This document shows, in pieces, positions 1 through 9,019 of a stretch of 64,000 nt of DNA. The translations under genes were made by a program, and so were the position numbers. The notes under the pieces are model-generated. The model was given only the letters and a program-made list of their open reading frames with translations, was not told the origin of the DNA and searched no databases. The DNA is from Bacillus sp. RO2 (GTDB taxonomy: Bacteria > Bacillota > Bacilli > Bacillales > Bacillaceae_I): assembly GCF_012911845.1 (NCBI RefSeq), contig NZ_JAAXCU010000031.1:1-64000 (forward strand). Reading direction: 5' to 3'. How positions within the stretch are numbered: the first letter of the stretch is position 1; every line of letters begins with the position of its first letter.

Positions 1-92
1 ACATCCTTTACTACAACCACCTGAGAATAAAATCAAGATTAAAACGTAAAAGTCCAGTAGCTTATCGAGCTAGATTTGAGCAAGCTGCTTAG
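1..92 (+). CDS. IS3/IS150-family transposase (OrfB), C-terminal end only
   Basis: The frame beginning at base 3 is open from the window edge and encodes about 29 residues ending in SPVAYRARFEQAA before TAG at 90-92. That ending, with an upstream YYNHLRIKSRLK stretch, is typical of the C-terminus of IS3/IS150-family transposases, which are DDE integrases that move the element. The rest of the gene lies left of the window, so its integrity cannot be judged. A terminal-repeat-like sequence follows directly. Confidence 0.75.
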   Translation, partial: ILYYNHLRIKSRLKRKSPVAYRARFEQAA

Positions 93-100
93 AAAATATG

Positions 101-125
101 TGTCCAGTTTTAAGGGGTCAGTACA
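101..125. mobile_element. Right end of the IS3-family element
   Basis: The sequence TGTCCAGTTTTAAGGGGTCA, starting 8 bases after the transposase stop, looks like an IS150-type terminal inverted repeat. Immediately after it a half copy of the intergenic palindrome family begins, so the IS appears to sit inside that repeat. The left end and any target duplication are outside the window. Confidence 0.6.
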
Positions 126-189
126 GCAAGCCGAGGAGGCTCACGGACCGCCCGCAGGCAAGCGAAGCGCCTGGAACGGAAATCAACTG
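126..189 (-). repeat. Half copy of the intergenic palindrome family, cut by the IS
   Basis: Read on the minus strand this starts CAGTTGATTTCCGTTCCAGG and runs to the central CCTCCTCGGCTTGC, matching one arm and the centre of the elements at 18330 and 26683. The second arm is missing because the IS3-family end abuts the centre of the palindrome. Confidence 0.7.
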
Positions 190-213
190 AATTTTTATAC
201 TTTCTTATTCATT

Positions 214-250
214 AAAAAAGAGCATGAACCCAACAGGGAACATGCTCTTT
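214..250 (-). terminator. Intrinsic terminator after yajC
   Basis: AAAGAGCATG and CATGCTCTTT form a 10-bp stem around a 13-base loop, with A/T runs on the flank. It sits just 3' of the leftward yajC gene and probably ends the queA-tgt-yajC transcript. Confidence 0.8.
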
Positions 251-255
251 ATTCA

Positions 256-519
256 TTAGTCTTGAACTACATCTCTAACCGCTTGGCGGTCGTATGTAAG
301 ACGAGATCCGTCTCCTGCTTTGATGACAATCTTGTCCTCATCCAATGCATCCACGATACCGTGTAATCCACCGATTGTAACAACTTTGTCCCCTTTTTGC
401 AGGCTAGTCTGCATTTCACGAACTTGCTTTTGACGCTTTTGTTGTGGGCGAATTAACAAGAAGTAGAAAATAGCAAACATAAGTACCAGAGGTAAAACAG
501 CACCTAACATTCCATCCAT
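256..519 (-). CDS. yajC: YajC, preprotein translocase accessory subunit
   Basis: The 87-residue protein has one N-terminal membrane helix (about residues 5-23) followed by RPQQKRQKQ and a small cytoplasmic domain with the GDKVVTIGGLHG stretch, all typical of YajC. YajC associates with SecDF-YidC at the Sec translocon and is usually dispensable. Its length is normal for Firmicutes. It follows tgt on the same strand, an arrangement conserved in Bacillus and many other bacteria, and is probably the last gene of the queA-tgt-yajC transcript. Confidence 0.95.
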   Translation of the reverse strand: MDGMLGAVLPLVLMFAIFYFLLIRPQQKRQKQVREMQTSLQKGDKVVTIGGLHGIVDALDEDKIVIKAGDGSRLTYDRQAVRDVVQD

Positions 520-563
520 GTTGTAACGCCTCCTTTCTCATCAGTCATGTATGGGAAGAGATT

Positions 564-1811
<1,248 letters not shown>

Positions 1812-1823
1812 TCACAGGTCAAA

Positions 1824-2351
1824 CTAAAGTGTCACTTCCAGTTGCACATCCCTGGGCTCTCGATCATAAATAGGCTGGTGAATTTCTTGAGCAGGCAAAC
1901 AGCCCATTTTTTTGTAAAAATGTTGCGTTTCGACAGCTGGATGAGCTCCAATATAAAGTTTGTTCGCCCCCATCTCTCTTGCTTTTTCCATCGTTTTTCG
2001 GAAAAGCTTTTCTCCTATCTTTTGTCCTCTATAGTCTGCTGAAACATGGATAAAGGAAAGTTCCAGATAGGTTGATTCCGTTCCAAATTGGTCTGGTTCA
2101 ATGACAGAAAAGCCTAGTACCTTCCCGTCTTCTTTCACACAGATTACTGCTCCACCTTTTTCGGCGGTTTTTCTAAGATGGGATGCAATGTTCCGTTTCT
2201 GTTGCTCGTTCCAATCATCTACAAACGCATCCTCTTTTTTCAGCAGTTGATTGTTATCGACCACATAAACAACCTTCGTTTCCTGATACCGCTTAAAGCC
2301 TGAAAGAAAATTCCCGGGAATCTCTTGTGGATCAAGAATTAAAATGTTCAT
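1824..2351 (-). CDS. GNAT-family N-acetyltransferase
   Basis: The 175-residue protein has the GNAT fold signature: a strand ending VSADYRGQKIGEKLF (residues about 103-117) is the acetyl-CoA pyrophosphate-binding motif, and HFYKKMGC near residue 145 is the usual C-terminal motif B. The substrate cannot be told. It lies between queA and tgt, on the same strand, 29 bases after queA, so it is probably cotranscribed; it is not part of this cluster in B. subtilis and looks like a lineage-specific insertion. Confidence 0.85.
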   Translation of the reverse strand: MNILILDPQEIPGNFLSGFKRYQETKVVYVVDNNQLLKKEDAFVDDWNEQQKRNIASHLRKTAEKGGAVICVKEDGKVLGFSVIEPDQFGTESTYLELSFIHVSADYRGQKIGEKLFRKTMEKAREMGANKLYIGAHPAVETQHFYKKMGCLPAQEIHQPIYDREPRDVQLEVTL

Positions 2352-2380
2352 TCTTTCTGCTCCTCTTCAAGAGAGTTCCA

Positions 2381-3409
2381 TTATAAAATCAGCATTGCAT
2401 CGCCAAAGCTGAAGAATCGATATCTTTGTTTAACTGCTTCTTCATATGCGTGCATAACGTGTTCGCGACCGGCAAGAGCGCTGACAAGCATGATTAAAGT
2501 GGATTTTGGTAGGTGGAAGTTTGTTATCATGCCGTCAATGGCAGCAAACTTATAACCCGGGTATATGAATATGTTTGTCCATCCGTTTGCCTCTTTAAAC
2601 TCTCCATGATCTCGTGCAATCGTTTCAAGTGTTCGTGTCGAAGTGGTGCCGACTGTAATGATTCTTCCACCATTGCTGCGAACCTCGTTTAAAAGTCTTG
2701 CAGTGCCTTCTGACATCTGATAAAACTCTGCATGCATATCATGCTCTTCTACGGAATCCACGCTAACTGGCCGGAATGTTCCAAGCCCTACATGAAGGGT
2801 AATGAAAGCAGTGTGTACTCCTTTATCCTTCAAAGCATCTAACAGTTCTTCTGTAAAATGGAGACCTGCTGTCGGAGCTGCAGCTGAACCAGTTTCCCTT
2901 GCAAAGACAGTCTGATAACGGTCGCGGTCTTCTAGTTGTTCTTTGATATATGGAGGTAGCGGCATTTCTCCTAAGCTATCTAATACTTCGTAAAAGATGC
3001 CTTCATATCGGAAATCAAGTTTTCTACCACCATGTTCGCTTTCGCCGGTGCAAATGGCAGTTAAACGACCATCACCGAAGGAGACCACAGTGCCTTCTTT
3101 TACACGTTTAGCAGGCTTTATGAGGGTTTCCCAAGTGTCACCTTCAATTTGTTTTAATAGTAGTACTTCAATTTTTGCCCCTGTTTCACCTTTCACGCCA
3201 AAAAGACGTGCAGGTAATACTCTTGTATCATTTAGGACAAGGCAATCGCCTTCATTTACGTAGTCCAAGATGGAGCGGAAAGTGGGTTCGTGTGTTAGTT
3301 CTCCGGTTTGTTTGTTCAGTACCATTAGGCGTGATGCTTCTCTTTGTTCTAGTGGAGTTTGTGCGATCAGTTCTTCTGGTAAGTGGAAATCAAATAAATC
3401 TATCTTCAT
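2381..3409 (-). CDS. queA: S-adenosylmethionine:tRNA ribosyltransferase-isomerase QueA
   Basis: The 342-residue protein makes epoxyqueuosine in tRNA by transferring and rearranging the ribose of AdoMet. It is full length and has the family stretches [14 protein letters not shown] at the N-terminus, [14 protein letters not shown] near residue 180, and [19 protein letters not shown] near the C-terminus. It starts the leftward queA-GNAT-tgt-yajC group. The upstream gap before the DUF2905 gene is filled by nested repeats. Confidence 0.97.
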   Translation of the reverse strand: MKIDLFDFHLPEELIAQTPLEQREASRLMVLNKQTGELTHEPTFRSILDYVNEGDCLVLNDTRVLPARLFGVKGETGAKIEVLLLKQIEGDTWETLIKPAKRVKEGTVVSFGDGRLTAICTGESEHGGRKLDFRYEGIFYEVLDSLGEMPLPPYIKEQLEDRDRYQTVFARETGSAAAPTAGLHFTEELLDALKDKGVHTAFITLHVGLGTFRPVSVDSVEEHDMHAEFYQMSEGTARLLNEVRSNGGRIITVGTTSTRTLETIARDHGEFKEANGWTNIFIYPGYKFAAIDGMITNFHLPKSTLIMLVSALAGREHVMHAYEEAVKQRYRFFSFGDAMLIL

Positions 3410-3460
3410 AGTGTCACCTTTTCTTGTTTGCTTTCTTATATCATAGAGTGTACTTTAACT

Positions 3461-3815
3461 CCTGTATCTTTTCGTTCCAGGTATTCGCTTATCCGGAGGG
3501 CGGTGCTTGAGCTTCCTCGCTGAGTTGGAAACCACTGAAAAAGTATTTAAAATTAAGGTGTTGTTCAAACACCGCTGTGGATTTCCGCAAATGGCTTCGC
3601 TTTCCTAGGGGCGGTGCTTGAGCCTCCTCGCTTTGCTGCGGGGTCTCAAGCTACCGCTATCTCCCTCAGGAGTCTTCGCCTTTTGCTCCAATCCACAGCT
3701 AGAAATCACTTAGTACATGAATATTCAGTTTTTCAGTGGCTTCCTTCGCCTGCGTGGTCTCAATCTACCGTTACGCCCCCGCTTGAGTCTCACACCTTGC
3801 ACTCCAGTCTACAGG
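3461..3815. repeat. Intergenic palindrome (type A), split by a second element
   Basis: The two halves of one palindrome lie at about 3461-3520 (starts CCTGTATCTTTTCGTTCCAG) and 3744-3815 (ends CACTCCAGTCTACAGG). Together they match the intact copies at 18330 and 26683. The gap between the halves holds another complete palindrome with its own terminal inverted repeats. This fills the 418-base gap between queA and the DUF2905 gene; I see no gene there. Confidence 0.75.
3521..3743. mobile_element. Type B palindrome inserted into a type A palindrome (MITE-like)
   Basis: An insert of about 220 bases sits in the centre of the outer repeat. Perfect 11-base terminal inverted repeats CCACTGAAAAA (3532-3542) and TTTTTCAGTGG (3729-3739) bracket an inner palindrome (3574-3700) whose arms are GCTGTGGATT and AATCCACAGC. 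The inner palindrome resembles the copy at 10591-10719. There is no transposase gene, so if mobile it would be moved in trans. Confidence 0.55.
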
Positions 3816-3826
3816 TAGAATATTTT

Positions 3827-4024
3827 TTATCTAAAACGGCCGATGAAATAAAATATTAAACTGAGCACGATGCTGATGATGATGGAGGTTACGATTGGGA
3901 AGAAGAAGGTTACATTGCCTTTTTTCACGACGATGTCTCCTGGGATTTTTCCAACGACTTGCCAGAGAAATCCTACGATTAAAAGTACTGCTCCAATTAC
4001 CATCAGCATTTTAGGCAGTTCCAT
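3827..4024 (-). CDS. DUF2905 family small membrane protein
   Basis: The 65-residue protein has two membrane helices (about residues 5-25 and 42-62) separated by GKIPGDIVVKKGNVTFFFPI, the signature of the DUF2905 family. The function is unknown. The gene overlaps the ruvB stop by one base and follows ruvA-ruvB on the same strand, so it is probably part of that operon, as in other Bacillus species. Confidence 0.88.
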   Translation of the reverse strand: MELPKMLMVIGAVLLIVGFLWQVVGKIPGDIVVKKGNVTFFFPIVTSIIISIVLSLIFYFIGRFR

Positions 4025-5025
4025 TATTCTTTTGGCACCTCCATATTGAAATGACGGTACACTAAATCTGTCACGATCCGGCCACGTGGAGTGCGTTGGA
4101 GAAACCCAATTTGCAAGAGGTATGGCTCATACACATCTTCAATGGTATGGGATTCTTCTCCAATGGTTGCTGCGATTGTATCCACCCCAACAGGACCACC
4201 ACGGAACTTTTCAATGATGCCCATCAGTAGCTTATGGTCGATATGATCTAATCCAAGTTTATCTACCTGCAAGCGATCTAACGCTTCTTTTGCTAGAGAT
4301 GCACTAATTGTATCTTTTCCTAATACTTGGGCAAAATCCCTCACCCTTCGCAATAGCCGATTAGCAATACGCGGAGTTCCCCTTGCTCTTCTGCTTATCT
4401 CGATAGCTGCGTCCTGCTCTAATCCAATCTCCAGGATCTGTGCAGTGCGCAGGCAGATTTCCGTTAACTGCTCTTCGTTATAATACTCCAACCTGCTCAG
4501 TACGCCAAAACGGTCTCTAAGAGGCGCTGTTAGTAAGCCCACTCTTGTAGTAGCACCAACAAGCGTGAAAGGAGGAAGATCAAGACGGACAGATTTTGAG
4601 GTTGGTCCCTTCCCTATCACGATATCCAGACAGTAATCCTCCATCGCAGGATAAAGAACTTCTTCAATAGAACGATGAAGACGGTGAATTTCATCTATAA
4701 AAAGGACATCTCCTGGTTCTAATGCAGACAAGATTGCTGCAAGGTCGCCTGGACGCTCAATGGCAGGTCCTGCTGTTGTGCGAAGTTGCACTCCCATCTC
4801 GTTCGCTATGATGGCTGCAAGCGTCGTTTTCCCAAGTCCGGGAGGTCCGTAAAGCAGGACATGATCCAAGGTTTCCTGGCGCATTTTTGCGGCTTGTATA
4901 AACACTTCCAGGTTTTCCTTCACTTTATCTTGTCCAATATATTGCTGCAAGGTTTGGGGCCTTAAACTATATTCTAAAGAATGCTCCTCCAAGGTTGCAT
5001 CCTGTGAAACCATGCGATCATCCAT
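4024..5025 (-). CDS. ruvB: Holliday junction branch migration helicase RuvB
   Basis: This 333-residue AAA+ motor drives branch migration with RuvA. The Walker A motif [11 protein letters not shown] is near residue 60, Walker B is [10 protein letters not shown] near 111, and the C-terminal winged helix contains [16 protein letters not shown]. The length is normal. It lies 43 bases after ruvA on the same strand, and the DUF2905 gene overlaps its end, indicating one operon. Confidence 0.98.
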   Translation of the reverse strand: MDDRMVSQDATLEEHSLEYSLRPQTLQQYIGQDKVKENLEVFIQAAKMRQETLDHVLLYGPPGLGKTTLAAIIANEMGVQLRTTAGPAIERPGDLAAILSALEPGDVLFIDEIHRLHRSIEEVLYPAMEDYCLDIVIGKGPTSKSVRLDLPPFTLVGATTRVGLLTAPLRDRFGVLSRLEYYNEEQLTEICLRTAQILEIGLEQDAAIEISRRARGTPRIANRLLRRVRDFAQVLGKDTISASLAKEALDRLQVDKLGLDHIDHKLLMGIIEKFRGGPVGVDTIAATIGEESHTIEDVYEPYLLQIGFLQRTPRGRIVTDLVYRHFNMEVPKE

Positions 5026-5068
5026 CAGTTGGTTCCCCCTTTCCTAAGTCAGTGGTTAAAGTCCCATA

Positions 5069-5680
5069 TTATTTCAAGAGGAGCTGTAATGCTCTTTTTA
5101 CATATTGATCTGTTGATAGGTCTTCTTTTTTCAATGCAGGGACAATTTTTTTGATTTCCCGGTCACCATAACCTAATACTTTCAATGCCTCTAATGCTTC
5201 ATCCAATGCAGAACTGGAAGTTGTCGTGACATTTACTTCTACGTCAGGCTGAAAAAGATCTGGAAAAGCACTTGGTACAAGGTCGTTGAGCTTGCCTTTT
5301 AGATCTAATATTATTTGTCTTGCTGTCTTTTTTCCCACACCCGGGAATTTAACAAGGAATTTTTCATCTTCATTTTCTATGGCATGTACCACCTGTGCCG
5401 GCTGTCCAGATGCTAAAATGGCAAGTGCCCCTTTTGGACCGATGCCTGTAACGTTTAAAAGCTTCATAAACAGATTTTTATCTTCTCTCGTTTTAAAACC
5501 ATATAGGGCCAAAATATCTTCCCTGACATGTTGATATGTATAAATGGTCACTTCTTTGTCGCGGTCCACTTGATAGATGAAAGGGTTTGGCGCATTCACC
5601 TGATATCCGACTCCCATCACTTCCACCACAACATATTCCGGTGACACGTATTCGACAAAACCTCTAATAAAATCGATCAA
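5069..5680 (-). CDS. ruvA: Holliday junction DNA-binding protein RuvA
   Basis: The 203-residue protein forms tetramers that bind four-way junctions and load RuvB. It has an N-terminal OB domain ([20 protein letters not shown]), two helix-hairpin-helix motifs ([16 protein letters not shown] and [19 protein letters not shown]) and a C-terminal RuvB-contact domain ([20 protein letters not shown]). It is full length and heads the ruvAB operon downstream of bofC. Confidence 0.98.
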   Translation of the reverse strand: MIDFIRGFVEYVSPEYVVVEVMGVGYQVNAPNPFIYQVDRDKEVTIYTYQHVREDILALYGFKTREDKNLFMKLLNVTGIGPKGALAILASGQPAQVVHAIENEDEKFLVKFPGVGKKTARQIILDLKGKLNDLVPSAFPDLFQPDVEVNVTTTSSSALDEALEALKVLGYGDREIKKIVPALKKEDLSTDQYVKRALQLLLK

Positions 5681-5821
5681 CGTAAAAATACTCTCCTTTT
5701 TCGTTCAGCTTCTACTCTCCATTTTACCATGAATAGAAGAAACTATCGGCTCAAAAGAAAAAGATAGCATATTTTAGTGCAATTGTTAAGGTAAATTAAC
5801 CTTGATTCGGACCAATGCGAA

Positions 5822-5851
5822 AAACAGACCAGCAAGATGCCGGTCTGTTTA
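5822..5851 (-). terminator. Intrinsic terminator after bofC
   Basis: AAACAGACC and GGTCTGTTT form the stem, and the repeat overlaps the last codons of bofC. It separates bofC from the ruvAB operon. Confidence 0.75.
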
Positions 5852-6415
5852 TTGTTTTTTGGTCGTATAAGGCTTGAAGGTCTCCAATACTTGCACATAA
5901 TCATCTTTGGTTCCCACTTTAATTCCACCTTTTAATTGCTCGTGCTGGTGGCTTTCCAATTTTCCTACATCAATCTGGAAAAAGGATTGTATAATCTTGG
6001 ATGCCTCTGTTGGCTTTCCTTCATATATAGTTAAAATTCCATCATCGGAGATTCCAAAGTATCCATTAGATTTCAATAAAGGTGATATATCATCAATGTA
6101 TTGTTGAAACACCACTTGTTCTCCATCCAGGTCGATAACCTGCCAATCCTCGTATTGCGCCCAGAAGTCTTCCATTGCCCAAACGGTCTCATCCAGAATT
6201 TCCTCACTGACCTCGCCATCAAGATAGATTCGTTCCAACACAACCTTCAATGTCAATGGACCGTTTACTTCAAACGCATCCTCCAGTACTTCTTCATCCA
6301 CATATTCATTCTCATCTGCTGCACCTTCATAAGTGGCAAACGTATAAAGCAATCCAGATGCGGCAACGAAGACAACTACCAGTAGGATCCACTTTTTAAG
6401 TATGATGGGTTTCAT
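5849..6415 (-). CDS. bofC: BofC, forespore inhibitor of the SpoIVB checkpoint
   Basis: The 188-residue protein has an N-terminal membrane/signal helix (KKWILLVVVFVAASGLLYTF) and an extracytoplasmic domain with the BofC stretches GPLTLKVVLERIYLDGEVSEE and ISPLLKSNGYFGISDDG. In Bacillus, BofC is made in the forespore and restrains SpoIVB, which triggers the SpoIVFB complex that processes pro-sigma-K. Its place upstream of ruvA is conserved. SpoIVFA and SpoIVFB are encoded at 23-25 kb. Confidence 0.93.
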   Translation of the reverse strand: MKPIILKKWILLVVVFVAASGLLYTFATYEGAADENEYVDEEVLEDAFEVNGPLTLKVVLERIYLDGEVSEEILDETVWAMEDFWAQYEDWQVIDLDGEQVVFQQYIDDISPLLKSNGYFGISDDGILTIYEGKPTEASKIIQSFFQIDVGKLESHQHEQLKGGIKVGTKDDYVQVLETFKPYTTKKQ

Positions 6416-6546
6416 TGTTACATTGCCCCCTCACATTCTCATTAGTTTAATTTCTATCCCAACAATTTATTGGTCTTATCCTTTTTTAGTTTGACCATAT
6501 TTAGGAATATTAACCATGAGTAAGGGGAAAATTTCTACACAAAAAA

Positions 6547-6572
6547 AACAGCCCCTATCATTAGAGGCTGTT
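6547..6572 (-). terminator. Intrinsic terminator after the coxA-like gene
   Basis: AACAGCCcCT and AGaGGCTGTT form a stem around ATCATT. An eight-base A run on the plus strand becomes the T run of a leftward transcript. It lies just 3' of the sporulation lipoprotein gene. Confidence 0.85.
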
Positions 6573-6581
6573 CCTAAAAAG

Positions 6582-7337
6582 TTATCTTGTCATGGTGCGA
6601 TAAATTCCCCGCATTGTTTCGTCCAAATCTTGCAAATGCCATTCTCCATTACGCAAATCATTATCCACACTTCTGACTGTACTGTACACACTTGCATCAA
6701 CGGCAACGCGTACGTCTTTATTTTTCAAAAGCGGTTTAACTGCTTCACGAACTTCGCGTTTTAGTTGACGTGTATCATCTGCTCCATTTTCCGGATTTAC
6801 CGCAACAAGCACTTCATCCCCATTGATTAAAACACGGGCATCATCGACTCCATCTACCTTAGAAGCACGTTTAACAATCCGATTTGCAAGGTTGCCATCA
6901 TAATTATTGTAATATGAAGGATTCCCTACATTCTCGATCCCGTTAAGATGTCCGTGATAGTTCTGATCTGTACGACTGTAATGTGGCGTATCATATCCAA
7001 TATTCAAATCCCCGCCATCATAGTTACGGTTTGTTGCATTTCTGACTCCATTTTCTTTGTTACGTCTTACTCTGTTTTCGTCGTAGATCACAGATCGGTC
7101 CAAAATTTCATTCAAAGGACCATCATTATCCTCCAGAAGACGGGCATTTCCCCTTTCTTCCGGTTCGCGACGTGTACGGTCATTGTTTACATAAGGATTG
7201 TTTTCGCTTGTATAATACCCAATAGGTCTTGTTTCCTCATAATACCTATTGTCTGTTGCACTTTCCTTTTGGCCGCATCCCGCCAGACCGCCAACTAAAA
7301 GTGCCGCAGAGGTTACAGTGAATAGTGACTTCCTCAA
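6582..7337 (-). CDS. coxA: Sporulation lipoprotein of the YhcN/YlaJ family, CoxA-like
   Basis: The 251-residue protein starts with a lipoprotein signal; the lipobox LAGC puts the lipidated cysteine at residue 21. A low-complexity Asn/Arg/Tyr-rich middle follows, then a conserved domain from about residue 150 (ANRIVKRASKVDGVDDARVLINGDEVLVAV) typical of YhcN/YlaJ proteins. Members are spore-cortex or spore-membrane associated. The position between bofC and the safA region matches coxA (yrbB) of B. subtilis, which is the basis for the symbol; the family is certain, strict orthology less so. Confidence 0.75.
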   Translation of the reverse strand: MRKSLFTVTSAALLVGGLAGCGQKESATDNRYYEETRPIGYYTSENNPYVNNDRTRREPEERGNARLLEDNDGPLNEILDRSVIYDENRVRRNKENGVRNATNRNYDGGDLNIGYDTPHYSRTDQNYHGHLNGIENVGNPSYYNNYDGNLANRIVKRASKVDGVDDARVLINGDEVLVAVNPENGADDTRQLKREVREAVKPLLKNKDVRVAVDASVYSTVRSVDNDLRNGEWHLQDLDETMRGIYRTMTR

Positions 7338-7437
7338 TGTAAAAACCCCCTAACGAGTCAGTTGAGTACAAAAGATGTACTCTCCATTAGGGTGACAAGT
7401 TAAGGGGTGTTTTATTTTGTTAGTTCTCTCCAAGCTT

Positions 7438-8178
7438 TTAAAATTTTGGAGGTCCGAATGCCAGTTGACGCTTATGCTCTGTACGTTTATGCATTCTATC
7501 AATGATTTGCTTATCTTTTTCAGGAATTTCCTCGCCCTTAAGATAGCTGTCGATCATGTTGTAAGTTGTACCCATCTCATTTTCATCCGTCTGGCCTTCC
7601 CACAATCCTGCACTTGGCGGCTTACTGATGATGCTGTCCGGTACTCCTAGTACTTTCGCCATTTCACGAACTTCACCTTTGGTTAAATTCACAAGTGGAA
7701 CTAAGTCTACTCCACCGTCTCCGTATTTAGTAAAATAGCCAGTATGCCATTCTGCCGCATTATCTGTACCAACTACCAAATAACCATAATTGTTGGCCAC
7801 TGCATAAAGGGTCGTCATACGAAGACGCGCACGCGTATTTGCATCACCAAGTCTGGATGTTTCCTCGTTCCATTCGCCTTTTTCCTTTAGCTGTTTTTCC
7901 ATCGCAGAGAAAAGAACAGTGTGTGTCTCAGAAAGGTCGATAGTCGTATGGGAAATCCCACAACTCTCGATAACTTCTAGCGCATATTCTTGATCTTTGG
8001 GGTCACTTTTACAAGGCATAATGACACCTAGAGAATCTTCAGGAAATGCCCTTTTGATTAGATGAGCTACAACAGCGGAATCGATTCCACCACTTACCCC
8101 GACAATTGCTCCATTCAGTCCTGCATCTTTTACTTTTTCTTGTATCCATTGTACCAACTTGGAAATTTTTTCTTCCAT
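7438..8178 (-). CDS. nadE: NH3-dependent NAD+ synthetase
   Basis: The protein has 246 residues. It turns deamido-NAD into NAD with ammonia and ATP. The ATP pyrophosphatase P-loop is VGVSGGIDSAVVAHL near residue 26, and the NAD-site stretch TDNAAEWHTGYFTKYGDGGVD is near 150. The start MEEKISKLVQ is chosen because the fold begins there and GGAGGG lies 11 bases upstream. The gene is the ammonia-only form without a glutaminase domain. It is near nadABC but is separated by safA; B. subtilis has nadE elsewhere. Confidence 0.93.
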   Translation of the reverse strand: MEEKISKLVQWIQEKVKDAGLNGAIVGVSGGIDSAVVAHLIKRAFPEDSLGVIMPCKSDPKDQEYALEVIESCGISHTTIDLSETHTVLFSAMEKQLKEKGEWNEETSRLGDANTRARLRMTTLYAVANNYGYLVVGTDNAAEWHTGYFTKYGDGGVDLVPLVNLTKGEVREMAKVLGVPDSIISKPPSAGLWEGQTDENEMGTTYNMIDSYLKGEEIPEKDKQIIDRMHKRTEHKRQLAFGPPKF

Positions 8179-8236
8179 TACGTATTCTTCCCTCCAATTA
8201 GCAATATAAATTATTGTATCAGATTGTTGTAATTCG

Positions 8237-9019
8237 TCAAAAATTGTTTGCGCAATTCCCAAGTAGAAATAAAGTAGGAAAGGTTGGCAAAGCTGCTTGG
8301 CTTGCATATTGGATATAATCCCACTCAGCACTTCCAACTGAAAGTAAATCATAATCAATTAAATACACCTTATTATCTGCAGCTCTAATAAAATTATGAC
8401 TCGCCACATCACCGTGAAGAATCACTTCCTCTGTTTGCACATATTCTTTCATCAGCCCATTCAGTGCAAAATGACTATAGTATACAATTTCACCGATTAC
8501 ATGAGGGTTAAACCACTTTGATAAAAATGGGACATGACTTTCAAAAATTTTAAGCCGGTTTTGCCATTTGACAATCATGTTTTCTTTTGGCAACTCAAAT
8601 GGCAAAAAGGGTATGATTGTTTTACTGTGATGATGAAAATTTTGCAGGGTATTCAGTCCAGTAGTTCTATCCTCTGTTTTAGAGAAGCTGAACTTTCGCT
8701 TAGGAACGATATATTTTAACAACACCCATACTAATCCTTGCTCTAAAAGGAGGAATTGACCATCATTAAATTTTTCGTACATAAGCCCTTCATGGAAACC
8801 GTTCTTATGTAGAAGTTGGCTAACCTGTATGATGGATTCCAAATTGCCAGGTTCAGAATAGCCCTTTAAAATATATAAACCATTTTCTGCTTGTATTTTA
8901 TAGAGATTATTTTTTATTTTACTGTAGGAATGTATCGCAAGCTTTGTTTCCAGGGAGAGACGAAAGAAAAGACGATTTCGATTGAAATCGTCTCTAAAGA
9001 TCGGTTGATCAGTTTTCAT
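8237..9019 (-). CDS. CotS/YsxE-like kinase-fold spore coat protein, apparently shortened
   Basis: The 260-residue protein belongs to the aminoglycoside-phosphotransferase-like fold found in CotS, YsxE and YutH coat proteins. The catalytic-loop-like HGDVASHNF is at about residues 202-210 and the metal-site-like IDYDL at 221-225. The start at the ATG overlapping the safA stop (ATGATGAAAACTGA) has GAAGGT upstream. Family members normally continue for tens of residues after EWDYIQYA; here a different ending and a stop come after about 22 residues, which suggests a frameshift or a deletion next to nadE. A coat role is inferred from the family and from safA next door. Confidence 0.6.
   Translation of the reverse strand: MKTDQPIFRDDFNRNRLFFRLSLETKLAIHSYSKIKNNLYKIQAENGLYILKGYSEPGNLESIIQVSQLLHKNGFHEGLMYEKFNDGQFLLLEQGLVWVLLKYIVPKRKFSFSKTEDRTTGLNTLQNFHHHSKTIIPFLPFELPKENMIVKWQNRLKIFESHVPFLSKWFNPHVIGEIVYYSHFALNGLMKEYVQTEEVILHGDVASHNFIRAADNKVYLIDYDLLSVGSAEWDYIQYASQAALPTFPTLFLLGNCANNF

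Noticed and set aside
5743-5928. Minus-strand frame overlapping the bofC terminator
   Set aside because: It crosses the terminator and the end of bofC in another frame and has no similarity or start signal.
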